A stretch of 64,000 nt of DNA from Agromyces sp. Leaf222 (GTDB lineage Bacteria > Actinomycetota > Actinomycetes > Actinomycetales > Microbacteriaceae): assembly GCF_001421565.1 (NCBI RefSeq), contig NZ_LMKQ01000001.1, positions 1,301,651 through 1,365,650 on the forward strand, given 5' to 3'. Below, piece after piece: positions 26,590 to 35,512 of this stretch (its first letter is position 1; the number at the start of each line of letters is the position of its first letter). The notes below the pieces were generated by a model, which had not been told where the DNA came from, did not search any database, and was given only the letters and a program-made list of their open reading frames with translations. The translations under genes and the position numbers were made by a program.

Positions 26590-27837
26590 ATGAGGAAACT
26601 CGGCATTGTGGCGCTCGGCGCCGCTGCTGCCCTGACCCTCGCCGGTTGCAGCACCGGTGGCGGCGAGTCGACGTCGGCTGACGGCGGCGAGATCACCGTC
26701 TGGGTCGTCGGCTCCGACACGCCCAAGGATGCGCGCGCGTACCTGAAGGACACCTTCGAGTCCGAGAACGACGGCTGGACCCTCACGGTCGAGGAGAAGA
26801 CCTGGGCCGACGTCAGCGACACCTACGCTGCCGCGCTCCAGTCGAACGACTCGCCCGACGTCGTCGAGGTCGGAAACACCCAGACCGCGAGCTTCGCGGA
26901 CCAGGGCCTGTTCCTCCCCCTCGAGGACTTCGCGACCGACGACTACCTCCCGGGTCTCGTCGAGTCGGCGACCTACGACGGCGACCTCTACGCCGCTCCG
27001 TACTACGCCGGCGGCCGCATCGTCTTCTACAGCGAGCAGATCCTCGGCGACACCGCGATCCCCACGACGCTCGACGAGTACGTGGCGACCGGCAAGGAGC
27101 GCAAGACCGACACCCTCTCGGGCATCTGGGCTCCGGGTCGCGACTGGTACAACGCGCTGCCCTACGTCTGGTCGCACGGCGGCTTCATCGCCGAGCAGGA
27201 CGGCGACACCTGGAAGGCCGGCTTCTCGAGCGAAGGCGGCATCGAGGGCCTGACCCAGCTGCAGGACGTCTACGTCAACGCCTCGAACGCGGCCAAGGAC
27301 GGCGACGAGACCGACCCGCAGGTTCCGTTCTGCGCCGGTGAGGACCTCTTCCTCTCCGCTCCGGCATGGGTGCAGTGGTCGATCACGGCTCCGGCCGACG
27401 CCGAGGCCCCGGGTTGCCCCGACACCTACGGCGCCGACCTCAAGGCCTTCGCCCTCCCGGGTGCCGAGGCCGGCGAGACCGCCCCGATCTTCGCCGGTGG
27501 CTCGAACGTCGCCGTCGCGACGAAGAGCGCCAACCCCGAGCAGGCTCGCGCCGCGCTCGACATCATGGCGAGCGCCGGCTACCAGGACCTCCTGGCCGCC
27601 GGTGGCCTGACGCCGGGCCTCACCGCCTCGGCGGCGAACCTGCCCGACACCGAGATCGCGAAGGCCCAGGCCGTCGCGCTCGAGAACTCGAAGGTCACCC
27701 CGACCACGCCCAAGTGGGCCGAGGTCGAGGCTGCGCAGATCATCCAGGAGGCGCTCGTCAAGATCGCCCAGGGTGGCGACGTGAAGTCGATCGCGACCGA
27801 CCTCGACGCGCAGATCGAGGAGATCCTCAACAGCTAG
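26590..27837 (+). CDS. Sugar ABC transporter substrate-binding lipoprotein (likely amino-sugar)
   Basis: A 415-residue exported lipoprotein. The signal peptide ends in LAGC with the lipidated Cys at residue 20, followed by a Gly-Ser-rich linker. The mature part has the fold signature of family 1 sugar-binding proteins (EITVWVVGSDTPKD, LQSNDSPDVVEVGNTQTASF, GLFLPLEDF). ATG 26590 follows AAAGGAAACGCAA. Downstream are two permeases and N-acetylhexosamine enzymes, so chitobiose, GlcNAc or a related oligosaccharide is the probable ligand. No ATPase is encoded in the operon; a shared MsiK-type ATPase elsewhere would be needed, as is common in actinobacteria. Confidence 0.9.
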   Translation: MRKLGIVALGAAAALTLAGCSTGGGESTSADGGEITVWVVGSDTPKDARAYLKDTFESENDGWTLTVEEKTWADVSDTYAAALQSNDSPDVVEVGNTQTASFADQGLFLPLEDFATDDYLPGLVESATYDGDLYAAPYYAGGRIVFYSEQILGDTAIPTTLDEYVATGKERKTDTLSGIWAPGRDWYNALPYVWSHGGFIAEQDGDTWKAGFSSEGGIEGLTQLQDVYVNASNAAKDGDETDPQVPFCAGEDLFLSAPAWVQWSITAPADAEAPGCPDTYGADLKAFALPGAEAGETAPIFAGGSNVAVATKSANPEQARAALDIMASAGYQDLLAAGGLTPGLTASAANLPDTEIAKAQAVALENSKVTPTTPKWAEVEAAQIIQEALVKIAQGGDVKSIATDLDAQIEEILNS

Positions 27838-27854
27838 CCTGTTGAGCCCGACGC

Positions 27855-27886
27855 GGGGGGCGGAGACCCACACAGCTCCGCCCCCC
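27855..27886 (+). terminator. 11-bp hairpin between binding-protein and permease genes
   Basis: GGGGGGCGGAG and CTCCGCCCCCC pair perfectly around a 10-nt loop, 17 bp after the binding-protein stop. Such hairpins usually stabilise or partly terminate the mRNA so that the binding protein is made in excess over the permeases. Confidence 0.7.
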
Positions 27887-27967
27887 GTTCCCCTGCCGGG
27901 AATCGTCCCGCGCCCGTACCATCAGTCCCACCCGCGATTCCCTCGCGACCACCCCGAGGAGCAGCCG

Positions 27968-28951
27968 ATGAGCGCAACCCTCACGGAACACGACGCAGCG
28001 CCGCGCACGCCCGGTACCCGCCCTCCGAAACCCGAGACCTCTGCGGGCCGCAGCCCCAAGCAGAAGAAGTTCCCCTTCGCGCCGTGGATGCTGCTCGCCC
28101 CGAGCATCGTCCTCCTGGCCGTCATGGTCGTCTACCCGACGATCGTCATGTTCATCACGTCGTTCACCGACCTCCAGATCAAGAACAAGATGCTCGGAAC
28201 GCCGGCGAACTTCGTCGGCTTCGACAACTACATCGACGTCTTCACCAAGTCGGACTTCCCGGCGGTGCTCGCCAGGAGCCTCGCCCTCATGGTCATCCTG
28301 ACCGTGCTCATCGTCGCGGGCGGCATGCTGCTCGCGCTGCTCATGCTGAAGCTCACGAAGGGCTGGCGGCTGCTCGTCTCCATCGGCCTGCTGCTCGCCT
28401 GGGCGATGCCGCCCCTGTCGGCCACGGTCGTCTTCGGCTGGATCTTCGACACCGACTACGGTCTCGTCAACTGGGTGCTGAACACCCTCACGCAGTCCAA
28501 CGACTTCCGCGGTCACTCATGGCTGATCGACCCGCTGTCGTTCATGTTCGTGCTCATCCTCATCGTCGTCTGGCAGGGCATCCCGTTCGCGGTGTTCACG
28601 TTCTACGCCGGACTCGGCCAGGTGCCCGACGAGGTGCTCGAGGCGTCGCAGCTCGACGGTGCGAACGCCTGGCAGCGCTTCCGCCTCATCGTGCTGCCGT
28701 ACCTGCGCAACGTCATCACCGCGGTGATCGTGCTCGAGACCATCTGGAACCTCCGCATCTTCACGCAGGTGTACGCGCTGCAGCAGCAGGGCGGCATCGC
28801 CTCCGAGACCAACGTGCTCGGCACCTACCTGTTCCGGCAGGGGCTCGGCGAGTTCGGCGTGACCGCCGCCATCGGCGTGTTCATGGTCATCCTGCTCATG
28901 GGCATCTCCTACTTCAACGTCCGCAACAGCCTGAAGGAGGAGGAGGCATGA
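27968..28951 (+). CDS. Sugar ABC transporter permease (MalF type)
   Basis: A 327-residue inner-membrane protein with a Pro-rich cytosolic N terminus and six TM helices (PWMLLAPSIVLLAVMVVYPT, ALMVILTVLIVAGGMLLALL and others). The EAA loop is EVLEASQLDGANAWQRFRLI, where an ATPase docks. ATG 27968 is supported by GAGGAG upstream. Its stop overlaps the next permease start (ATGA). It pairs with the MalG-type permease and the lipoprotein encoded before it. Confidence 0.92.
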   Translation: MSATLTEHDAAPRTPGTRPPKPETSAGRSPKQKKFPFAPWMLLAPSIVLLAVMVVYPTIVMFITSFTDLQIKNKMLGTPANFVGFDNYIDVFTKSDFPAVLARSLALMVILTVLIVAGGMLLALLMLKLTKGWRLLVSIGLLLAWAMPPLSATVVFGWIFDTDYGLVNWVLNTLTQSNDFRGHSWLIDPLSFMFVLILIVVWQGIPFAVFTFYAGLGQVPDEVLEASQLDGANAWQRFRLIVLPYLRNVITAVIVLETIWNLRIFTQVYALQQQGGIASETNVLGTYLFRQGLGEFGVTAAIGVFMVILLMGISYFNVRNSLKEEEA

Positions 28952-29877
28952 CCACGCAGATCTCTCCCGCCGTCCAACTCTCCGAGACGCCGGGGCGCAT
29001 GACCCCCCGCACCCAGAAGCCCCGGCGAACGCTTCGCAGCCGCGCACCCAGGGCCCTGATCAACACGGTCGCGATCCTCGTGTTCCTCTGCTCGGTGTTC
29101 CCGGTCTACTGGATGGTGAACATGTCGTTCACCCCGCCGAACCAGATCATCAGCCGCACCCCGAGCTTCTTCCCGCTCGAGTTCACGGTGAAGAACTACG
29201 TGACTGCCTGGACGCGCGAGGCTGCCCCTGGCCAGACCGACTTCCCGCACGCGCTCGGCTCGAGCATCATCGTCGCGATCGCCGTGGTGGTCATCTGCGC
29301 GATCTTCGCCTTCCTCGCATCGATCGCGATCGCCCGGTTCGCCTTCCGCGGCCGCTACGTCTTCATCGTGAGCGTGCTCGTCGTGCAGATGGTGCCCGGC
29401 GAGGCGATGATGTTCACGATCTACAACATGATCGACGACTGGCGCCTCATGAACACCCTCATCGGGTTGTTCATCGTGCACCTCGCCTCGGTCGTGCCGT
29501 TCACGATCTGGACCCTCCGCGGCTTCGTCGCCGGTGTTCCGGCCGACCTCGAGGAGGCCGCCCAGATCGACGGCTGCACCAAGGCGCAGGCCTTCTGGAA
29601 GGTCACCTTCCCGCTGCTCGCCCCCGGCCTGGTCTCGACGGGCATCTTCGCCTTCATCCAGAGCTGGAACGAGTTCACGATGGCGCTGCTGCTCATGAAG
29701 GGCTACAACCTCACGCTCCCGCCGTGGCTGAACTCCTTCCAGTCGGCGACCGAGGCGACGAACTGGGGCGCCGTCATGGCCGGCTCCACCCTCATCGCGC
29801 TGCCCGTCGTGATCTTCTTCCTCTTCGTGCAGGGCCGCATGACCGGCGGCCTCGTGAGCGGAGCCGTCAAGGGATGA
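28948..29877 (+). CDS. Sugar ABC transporter permease (MalG type)
   Basis: A 309-residue permease. The first TM is INTVAILVFLCSVFPVYWMV; PPNQIISRTPSFFP is the usual MalG periplasmic stretch. The EAA motif is DLEEAAQIDGCTKAQAFWKV, and the C-terminal TM is followed by GGLVSGAVKG, a normal MalG ending. GGAGGAGG directly precedes the ATG inside the end of the previous gene. Its stop overlaps the start of the GH3 gene, so transport and hydrolysis are made together. Confidence 0.92.
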   Translation: MTTQISPAVQLSETPGRMTPRTQKPRRTLRSRAPRALINTVAILVFLCSVFPVYWMVNMSFTPPNQIISRTPSFFPLEFTVKNYVTAWTREAAPGQTDFPHALGSSIIVAIAVVVICAIFAFLASIAIARFAFRGRYVFIVSVLVVQMVPGEAMMFTIYNMIDDWRLMNTLIGLFIVHLASVVPFTIWTLRGFVAGVPADLEEAAQIDGCTKAQAFWKVTFPLLAPGLVSTGIFAFIQSWNEFTMALLLMKGYNLTLPPWLNSFQSATEATNWGAVMAGSTLIALPVVIFFLFVQGRMTGGLVSGAVKG

Positions 29878-31403
29878 ACGCGCAGCACCACACCGACGCG
29901 GTCGCCGAACTGCGCCGGGACATCCACACGACCCTGCTCCCGGGATTCGCCGGCACGACCGCGCCCGAGTGGCTGCTCGGCCGCCTTCGCGACGGCCTCG
30001 GCGGCGTGTGCGTGTTCGGTCCGAACATCGTCGACGCCGAGCAGCTCCGCACGCTCAACGCGAGCCTCCGCGAGGCGAACCCCCTCGCCGTCGTCGCGAT
30101 CGACGAGGAGGGCGGCGACGTCACCCGGCTCTTCTACGACCGGGGTGCGCCGTATCCGGGCAACGCCGTCCTGGGCCGTCTCGACGAGACCGAGCTGACC
30201 GAGCGCGTCGCCCATGAGGTCGGCCGGGCGCTCGCCGCCACCGGGTGCACGGTCACGTTCGCACCCGACATCGACGTGAACTCCAACCCCGACAACCCGG
30301 TGATCGGCGTGCGGAGCTTCGGCTCCGACCCCGAGCTCGTCGCGCGACACACCTCGGCCTGGGTCCGCGGCGTGCAGTCGACGGGTGTCGCGGCCAGCGC
30401 GAAGCACTTCCCGGGCCACGGCGACACCGCGACCGATTCGCACCTCGCGCTGCCGGTCGTCGACGTCTCGCTCGAGACGCTGCGAGAGCGCGAGCTCGTT
30501 CCGTTCCGTGCCGCGATCGCCTCCGGCACGCGCACGATCATGACCAGCCACATACTGCTTCCGCAGCTCGATGCGGAGAACCCGGCCACCCTCTCTCCCC
30601 GCATTCTGCAAGGCCTGCTCCGCGGGGAGCTGGGGTTCGAGGGCGTCATCGTCAGCGACGCCCTCGACATGAAGGGGGCGAGCGGCGTGCACGGCATCCC
30701 TGAGGCGGCCGTGCTCGCCCTCGCCGCCGGTTGCGACCTGCTCTGCATCGGGTCCGACAACTCCGACGCGCAGCTCGACGATATCGTCGCCGCGGTCGAG
30801 GGCGCCGTCGCGTCGGGGCGCCTGCCCGTCGAACGCCTCCGCGAGGCCGCCGCCCGCGTGCGGGCGCTGAGCGCCGACGCTCCTGTGATCCCGGCGTCCG
30901 TCGTCACGGTCGAACCCGCTCACGACGTCGAGGAGCTCGCCGCCTTCGCGGCGTCCTTCGAGGTGTCGGATGCCGCGCGCACGCGTCTGGCGTCCGCATC
31001 CCGGGTCGGCACGATCGTTCGCGTCGACACCGTGGCGAACATCGCGGTCGGCGTCGCGCCATGGGGTCCATTCGCGAGCTCGCTCGTCGAGGGCGTGCCC
31101 GACTGGTTCGGCGACGCGGAGGTCGTCGGCATCGCCGCCGGCTCGCCGCTCGGCGAGATCGTCGAGCTCGCGGGCCCCGTGCTCGTCGTCGGCAAGGACC
31201 TGCACCGGCACGCATTCGCCGTCGACGCGATCGAACGCCTCCGTGCGGTCCGCGACGACGTCGTGACCGTCGACATGGGCTGGCCCTCGAACGATCGCGC
31301 CTACGCCGATGTCTCCACCTTCGGCGCATCCCGGCTCATCGGCTCGGCGCTGCTCGCCTTCGTGGGCGCAGCGCTCGCGGGCGAGACGGTGGAGGTGGCA
31401 TGA
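29874..31403 (+). CDS. GH3 beta-N-acetylhexosaminidase (NagZ-like), cytoplasmic
   Basis: A 509-residue glycoside hydrolase. The NagZ-type motif KHFPGHGDTATDSHLALP holds the Asp-His general acid dyad, and IVSDALDMKG holds the nucleophile Asp. The TIM barrel covers about residues 1-340 and a C-terminal domain (about 370-509) resembles the GH3 alpha/beta sandwich. There is no signal peptide, so it would cleave imported chitobiose or GlcNAc conjugates inside the cell. Muropeptide recycling is an alternative, but operon position favours a nutrient role. The ATG overlaps the permease stop by ATGA. Confidence 0.9.
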   Translation: MNAQHHTDAVAELRRDIHTTLLPGFAGTTAPEWLLGRLRDGLGGVCVFGPNIVDAEQLRTLNASLREANPLAVVAIDEEGGDVTRLFYDRGAPYPGNAVLGRLDETELTERVAHEVGRALAATGCTVTFAPDIDVNSNPDNPVIGVRSFGSDPELVARHTSAWVRGVQSTGVAASAKHFPGHGDTATDSHLALPVVDVSLETLRERELVPFRAAIASGTRTIMTSHILLPQLDAENPATLSPRILQGLLRGELGFEGVIVSDALDMKGASGVHGIPEAAVLALAAGCDLLCIGSDNSDAQLDDIVAAVEGAVASGRLPVERLREAAARVRALSADAPVIPASVVTVEPAHDVEELAAFAASFEVSDAARTRLASASRVGTIVRVDTVANIAVGVAPWGPFASSLVEGVPDWFGDAEVVGIAAGSPLGEIVELAGPVLVVGKDLHRHAFAVDAIERLRAVRDDVVTVDMGWPSNDRAYADVSTFGASRLIGSALLAFVGAALAGETVEVA

Positions 31404-32326
31404 AGCTCGGCATCGACATCGGCGGCACGAAGACCGCCGCGGTCGCGATCGGCGCCGACGGCGAACTGAGCGACCTCGTCTCGCTGCCCACCGGCTTCGG
31501 GGCACCCCAGGTCGTGTCCACCGCACTGCAGGTCGTGGCGCGCATGAGCGAGCTCGCGGGCATGCCTTCGGCGTCGTTCTCGTCGATCGGCATCGGCATC
31601 CCCGGCGCCGTCGATAACGCGACCGGTCGGGTGGAGCACGCCGTGAACCTCGGGCTCGAGGGCCTCGACCTCGGCCCTCGGCTCTCCGACGAGCTCGGGG
31701 TCGCCGTTCGCGTCGAGAACGACGTGAAGGCGGCCGCGCTCGGCGCGCACCACCTGCTCGGCGTGGCCGACGGCATCACCGCGCACTCGATGGCGTACCT
31801 GAACCTCGGCACCGGACTCGCCGCCGGCATCGTGCTCGACGGCGAACTGCTCCGCGGCGGACACGGCGTCGCCGGCGAGATCGGGCACATCCCGGTCGAC
31901 CCGGCCGGCGTGGTCTGCGGATGCGGCCAGCGCGGGTGCCTCGAGACCATCGCCTCGGGCTCGGCGATCGCCCGCATGTGGCCGACGGAGCACCCGCTGC
32001 CCGCCCGCGAGCTCTTCGACGCCGCCGAGGCCGGCGACGAGCGCGCCATCGAGGTGCGCGACCGGTTCCTCCTCGGCGCGGCCTCCGCGGTGCGACTGCT
32101 CGCGCTCACGACCGATGTCGACGACATCGTCATCGGCGGTGGGCTCGCGTCGCTCGGTGAACCGCTGCTGCTCGGCATCCGCCGTATGCTGAACGAGTGG
32201 GCCGGGGGATCACCATTCCTCGCGTCGACCGATCTCGCAGAGCGGGTGCAGGTCATCCCGTTCGGATTCCCCGCGGCCGCCGTCGGCGCCGCCCTCGTTG
32301 GAGAACCTTCATGGCTGAACTCGTAA
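31400..32326 (+). CDS. ROK-family sugar kinase (N-acetylglucosamine kinase or glucokinase)
   Basis: A 308-residue kinase with LGIDIGGTKTAAVAIG (phosphate loop), GIGIPGAVDNATG, VRVENDVKAAALGA (catalytic Asp in ENDV), YLNLGTGLAAGIV and the ROK zinc motif (VCGCGQRGCLE). No HTH is present, so it is an enzyme and not a regulator. It would phosphorylate GlcNAc released by the GH3 enzyme. GGAGG lies upstream inside the previous gene, whose stop overlaps this start. Confidence 0.9.
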   Translation: MKLGIDIGGTKTAAVAIGADGELSDLVSLPTGFGAPQVVSTALQVVARMSELAGMPSASFSSIGIGIPGAVDNATGRVEHAVNLGLEGLDLGPRLSDELGVAVRVENDVKAAALGAHHLLGVADGITAHSMAYLNLGTGLAAGIVLDGELLRGGHGVAGEIGHIPVDPAGVVCGCGQRGCLETIASGSAIARMWPTEHPLPARELFDAAEAGDERAIEVRDRFLLGAASAVRLLALTTDVDDIVIGGGLASLGEPLLLGIRRMLNEWAGGSPFLASTDLAERVQVIPFGFPAAAVGAALVGEPSWLNS

Positions 32327-33096
32327 TCGTCGATGACGCGCGCGCGGCCGGCGACCTCGTCGCCGACTCGATCGTCTCGCTGATCCGCCGCAAGCCCGAC
32401 GCGGTGCTGGGCCTGGCCACGGGCTCGACCCCGCTCGCGACGTACCGCGCACTCGCCGGCCGCATCGCCGAGCAGGCCATCGACGTGCGCGGCGTTCGCG
32501 GATTCGCTCTCGACGAGTACGTCGGCCTGCCGGCCGGCCACCCCGAGAGCTACCGGTCGGTCATCACGCGCGAGGTCGTCGAGCCGCTCGGGCTCACGCC
32601 CGAGCTCGTGCGGGTGCCGAACGGCGACCCCGGCTCGATCCAGCACGCCGGTGCCGACTACGAGGCGGCGATCGACGCCGCCGGTGGCATCGACATCCAG
32701 ATCCTCGGCATCGGTCGCACGGGGCACATCGGGTTCAACGAGCCCGGATCCTCGCTCGCGTCGCACACCAGGGTGAAGACGCTGACCGCGCCGACCCGTG
32801 CCGACAACGCCAGGTTCTTCGACTCGCCCGACGACGTGCCGAGGCACTGCATCACGCAGGGCATCGGAACGATCCTCCGCGCGCGCCACCTCGTGCTGCT
32901 CGCCTTCGGCGAGGCCAAGGCCGAGGCGATCGCGGCCGCGGTCGAGGGGCCGGTGACGGCGAGCCAGCCCGGCTCAGCGGTGCAGCTGCACCCCCACACG
33001 ACCGTGATCGTCGACGAGGCGGCCGCGTCGCTCCTCGTGAACGTCGACTACTACCGTCACGCGTGGAACAACAAGCCCGAATGGCAGGGCATCTGA
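32311..33096 (+). CDS. nagB: Glucosamine-6-phosphate deaminase
   Basis: A 261-residue enzyme converting glucosamine-6-P to fructose-6-P and ammonia. ATGSTPLATYRAL is the phosphate loop, FALDEYVGLPAGHPESY carries the catalytic Asp, and LGIGRTGHIGFNEPGSS is the NagB signature. ATG 32311 follows GGAGAACC and overlaps the kinase gene by 16 bp. It closes the operon and feeds glycolysis. The operon has no deacetylase; nagA is encoded 6 kb away on the other strand. Confidence 0.95.
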   Translation: MAELVIVDDARAAGDLVADSIVSLIRRKPDAVLGLATGSTPLATYRALAGRIAEQAIDVRGVRGFALDEYVGLPAGHPESYRSVITREVVEPLGLTPELVRVPNGDPGSIQHAGADYEAAIDAAGGIDIQILGIGRTGHIGFNEPGSSLASHTRVKTLTAPTRADNARFFDSPDDVPRHCITQGIGTILRARHLVLLAFGEAKAEAIAAAVEGPVTASQPGSAVQLHPHTTVIVDEAAASLLVNVDYYRHAWNNKPEWQGI

Positions 33097-33123
33097 GCCC
33101 GAACTCTTCGAGGCCGCGTCGAT

Positions 33124-33162
33124 CGCCGGTCGAGTCCGCGCCGTTGCGCGTCTCGACCGGCG
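33124..33162. terminator. Terminator between nagB and tetR (convergent)
   Basis: CGCCGGTCGAG and CTCGACCGGCG form a perfect 11-bp stem around a 17-nt loop, centrally placed in the 85-bp gap. It can serve both strands. Confidence 0.75.
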
Positions 33163-33181
33163 TTCGCGTCGTCGGCGAGGA

Positions 33182-33772
33182 TCAGCGGGGGAGCAGCTCG
33201 GGCAGCGTCTCGAGGTAGGACTCGGCGTCGAAGCCGTCGATGAGCGCGCGCTGCAGCAGGAACCCGGGGCCGAACCCGAGCACGACCGGCGCCGCGCGCC
33301 GCGCCCAATCGGCCGCATCGCCCTCGACGCGGTCGGGGTTCGCCGACGCCCAGGCCAGCAGGCCGGTCTCGAGGATGCCGCGGAGCTTGGCGAAGACCCC
33401 CTGCACCATCGAGCGGATGTCGGGGTCGATCGCCGCGTCGCCCCAGAGCTGCACGACGACGTCGGCGAAGGGCTCACGGCTCATGCCGCCGAGGAGCGAG
33501 GCCATGAGCTCGCCGGGCGACGGCACGGCGCCGTCGCGGCCGAGTTCCTCGAGCTCGGCGGATCGCGAGTCGAGCACGCGCTCGGCGACCGCGGCGAACA
33601 GCTCCTTCTTGCCCGCGAAATGCCCGTAGATCGCGCCCGCGGAGAGCCCTGAGCTCTCGATGACGTCGGCCATCGACGTGCGCTGGATTCCGCGTTGGGA
33701 GAAGCTGCGCAGTGCGGCCTCGATGATCTCGTCGCGGCGGGCCGCACGATACTCAGCGGTGACCTTCGGCAT
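33182..33772 (-). CDS. TetR-family transcriptional repressor
   Basis: A 196-residue repressor. The N-terminal HTH is RRDEIIEAALRSFSQRGIQR followed by TSMADVIESSGLSAGAIYGH and FAGKKELFAAV, which is a textbook TetR domain. The C-terminal half is the ligand and dimer domain. ATG 33772 is preceded by AAGGAGG. It is divergent from a membrane-protein gene, and the 98-bp gap contains two AACG...CGTT dyads around a good promoter, so the regulated target is almost certainly that neighbour (and perhaps itself). Confidence 0.93.
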   Translation of the reverse strand: MPKVTAEYRAARRDEIIEAALRSFSQRGIQRTSMADVIESSGLSAGAIYGHFAGKKELFAAVAERVLDSRSAELEELGRDGAVPSPGELMASLLGGMSREPFADVVVQLWGDAAIDPDIRSMVQGVFAKLRGILETGLLAWASANPDRVEGDAADWARRAAPVVLGFGPGFLLQRALIDGFDAESYLETLPELLPR

Positions 33773-33796
33773 CCGTACCTCCTTCGAGCACAAACC

Positions 33797-33855
33797 GAAC
33801 GGGCGTTCTTGACAAGCATAGAAGCCGGGTTCACAATAAAGAACGAATATTCGTT
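33797..33855 (+). promoter_or_regulatory. Promoter of the membrane-protein gene with two TetR operators
   Basis: Promoter TTGACA (33809-33814), 17-bp spacer, CACAAT (33832-33837). Operator 1, GAACGGGCGTTC (33797-33808), abuts the -35. Operator 2, AACGAATATTCGTT (33842-33855), covers the start site. Both share AACG/CGTT half-sites. Binding at both would block polymerase on either side. Confidence 0.75.
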
Positions 33856-33870
33856 TTTATTGGAGGAATC

Positions 33871-34923
33871 ATGTCGCATCCGGATGCCATGACGGCGCAC
33901 ACGCCGCTGGCACGCGTCGCCGGGCTCGCACTCGCGCTCGTCGTGCTCGTCGGCGTGCTCGTGCTCGCGTTCTCGTGGCCGACCGTCACGATGGACCCCA
34001 AGGACCTGCCGGTCGCGATCGCCGGTCCTGACGCCGCGGTCGCAGCGGCATCCGAGGCCATCGACGAGAAGGCCGAGGGCGCCGTCGCGCTCGAGACCGT
34101 CGACGACCGCGCCGCCGCCGTGCAGGCCATCGAGCAGCGCGACGTCTACGGCGCCGTGATCCTCGGCGAGAAGCCGGAGGTGCTCGTGGCCTCGGGCGCC
34201 GGCGTCGCGGTCGCCCAGATGCTGACCGGGGTCGCGGCGAGCCTCCAGGAGGGCGTGAACGCCCAGGCGCAGGCGGCGGCTGCGGCCGCGGGAGCACCCG
34301 CGCCGGACGCGATCGTGGTCGCGGTCACCGACATCGTGCCGCTCGCCGAGACCGATGCGCGTGGCACGGGCATCGCCACGGCCATGTTCCCGCTCGTGCT
34401 GGGCGGCATGATCGGCGGCATCGCCGTCTCCCTCGTCGTCATCGGGGCGCTCCGCCGCGTCTTCGCGGTCGTCGTCTACGGCGCTGCCGGCGGGCTCCTG
34501 CTCGCCTGGATCCTCGGCGGGTGGTTCGGCTCGCTGCAGGGCGACTACTGGGCCAACGCCGCCGCCATCGGGTTGACGCTCATCGCGATCGCCGCCCCCA
34601 TCACCGGACTCGTCGCGCTCATCGGCCGGGCCGGCATCGCCTTCGGTCCCGTCGTGATGCTGCTCTTCGCGAACCCGCTCTCGGCCGCGACCGTGCCGAA
34701 GGAGTTCCTGCTCGCGCCGTGGGGCGAGGTCGGCCAGTGGTTCCCGCCGGGTGCGGCGGCGACGCTGCTCCGCGACCTCTCGTACTTCCCTGAGGCCGAC
34801 GCCACGTTCGCGTGGCTCGTGCTCGGCTCATGGGCGGTCGGCGGCCTGCTGCTCTCGATCGTCGGGCACTTCCGCACCGCGGGCGGCGCCGAATCCGACG
34901 CCGAGGCGGCCGTGGCGGTCTGA
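33871..34923 (+). CDS. TetR-controlled membrane protein, ABC-2/YhgE-Pip-like topology
   Basis: A 350-residue protein. One N-terminal TM (ARVAGLALALVVLVGVLVLA) is followed by an external domain of about 140 residues (DLPVAIAGPDAAVAAASEAI onward), then five or six TM helices (MFPLVLGGMIGGIAVSLVVI, VYGAAGGLLLAWILGGW and others). This order resembles YhgE/Pip and ABC-2 export permeases, which often sit beside TetR repressors and confer stress or drug tolerance. No ATPase is adjacent. GGAGGA precedes ATG 33871. Family assignment is by topology and not by a decisive motif. Confidence 0.7.
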   Translation: MSHPDAMTAHTPLARVAGLALALVVLVGVLVLAFSWPTVTMDPKDLPVAIAGPDAAVAAASEAIDEKAEGAVALETVDDRAAAVQAIEQRDVYGAVILGEKPEVLVASGAGVAVAQMLTGVAASLQEGVNAQAQAAAAAAGAPAPDAIVVAVTDIVPLAETDARGTGIATAMFPLVLGGMIGGIAVSLVVIGALRRVFAVVVYGAAGGLLLAWILGGWFGSLQGDYWANAAAIGLTLIAIAAPITGLVALIGRAGIAFGPVVMLLFANPLSAATVPKEFLLAPWGEVGQWFPPGAAATLLRDLSYFPEADATFAWLVLGSWAVGGLLLSIVGHFRTAGGAESDAEAAVAV

Positions 34924-34945
34924 ACGCTCGGCACGACATGGTGAA

Positions 34946-34978
34946 GGCCCCGAGATCCGGTCGGCGGATGTCGGGGCC
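34946..34978. terminator. Terminator between convergent genes
   Basis: GGCCCCGA (34946-34953) and TCGGGGCC (34971-34978) pair perfectly, 22 bp after the membrane-protein stop, in the gap before the YrdB-like gene on the other strand. Confidence 0.7.
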
Positions 34979-35008
34979 TCCGTGCGTTCGATCAGTGGCG
35001 GTCGCCGG

Positions 35009-35374
35009 TCAGTCGGCCAGCTGGCTTCGCCCGTGCAGGATGCCGCTCACGGCGGCGACCACGGCGAACGCGATCGCGACGACCGGCTGGCCGAGCATCC
35101 ACCACGCGATCGCGACCGTCGTGAAGATGACGATCTCGACGAGCGCCCGCCCGAACACGTCGATGCGGAACACGGACTTCGGCGACAGGAACAGCGCCCA
35201 GGCGAGCACGGCGAGGGCGGGAGCGCCGAGGCCGATCAGCACGCCGGGCCACGGCAGCGGGAACATCACGAACCCCCAGATGCCGAGGCTCACGAACGCG
35301 AAGAGCTCCAGCAGGAAGCGGAGGATGTCGTTCGGGCCGACCTTGGGCTGGGGCTGGGGGAGTGCACTGCTCAC
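35009..35374 (-). CDS. YrdB-like small membrane protein (DUF2568 type)
   Basis: A 121-residue protein with four TM helices: LRFLLELFAFVSLGIWGFVM, WPGVLIGLGAPALAVLAWAL, RALVEIVIFTTVAIAWWML and PVVAIAFAVVAAVSGIL. The opening NDILRFLLELFAFVSLGIWG is what I recall for the YrdB/DUF2568 family; no biochemical role is known to me. GTG 35374 is the only sensible start, with a weak ribosome site. It stands alone between purU and the TetR-controlled gene. Confidence 0.75.
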   Translation of the reverse strand: MSSALPQPQPKVGPNDILRFLLELFAFVSLGIWGFVMFPLPWPGVLIGLGAPALAVLAWALFLSPKSVFRIDVFGRALVEIVIFTTVAIAWWMLGQPVVAIAFAVVAAVSGILHGRSQLAD

Positions 35375-35512
35375 GGGATACCAGCCTACTTCGCCTCGCG
35401 AGGTGCAACCGCCTCGAACGGTGTCGAGGCCGCGGGGCCCGCGGGCGGCATCCGCTCATCAGGCCCAGGTGAACGGATCAGGCCGAAGCGACCGGACCGG
35501 ACTGTTGCGGAA

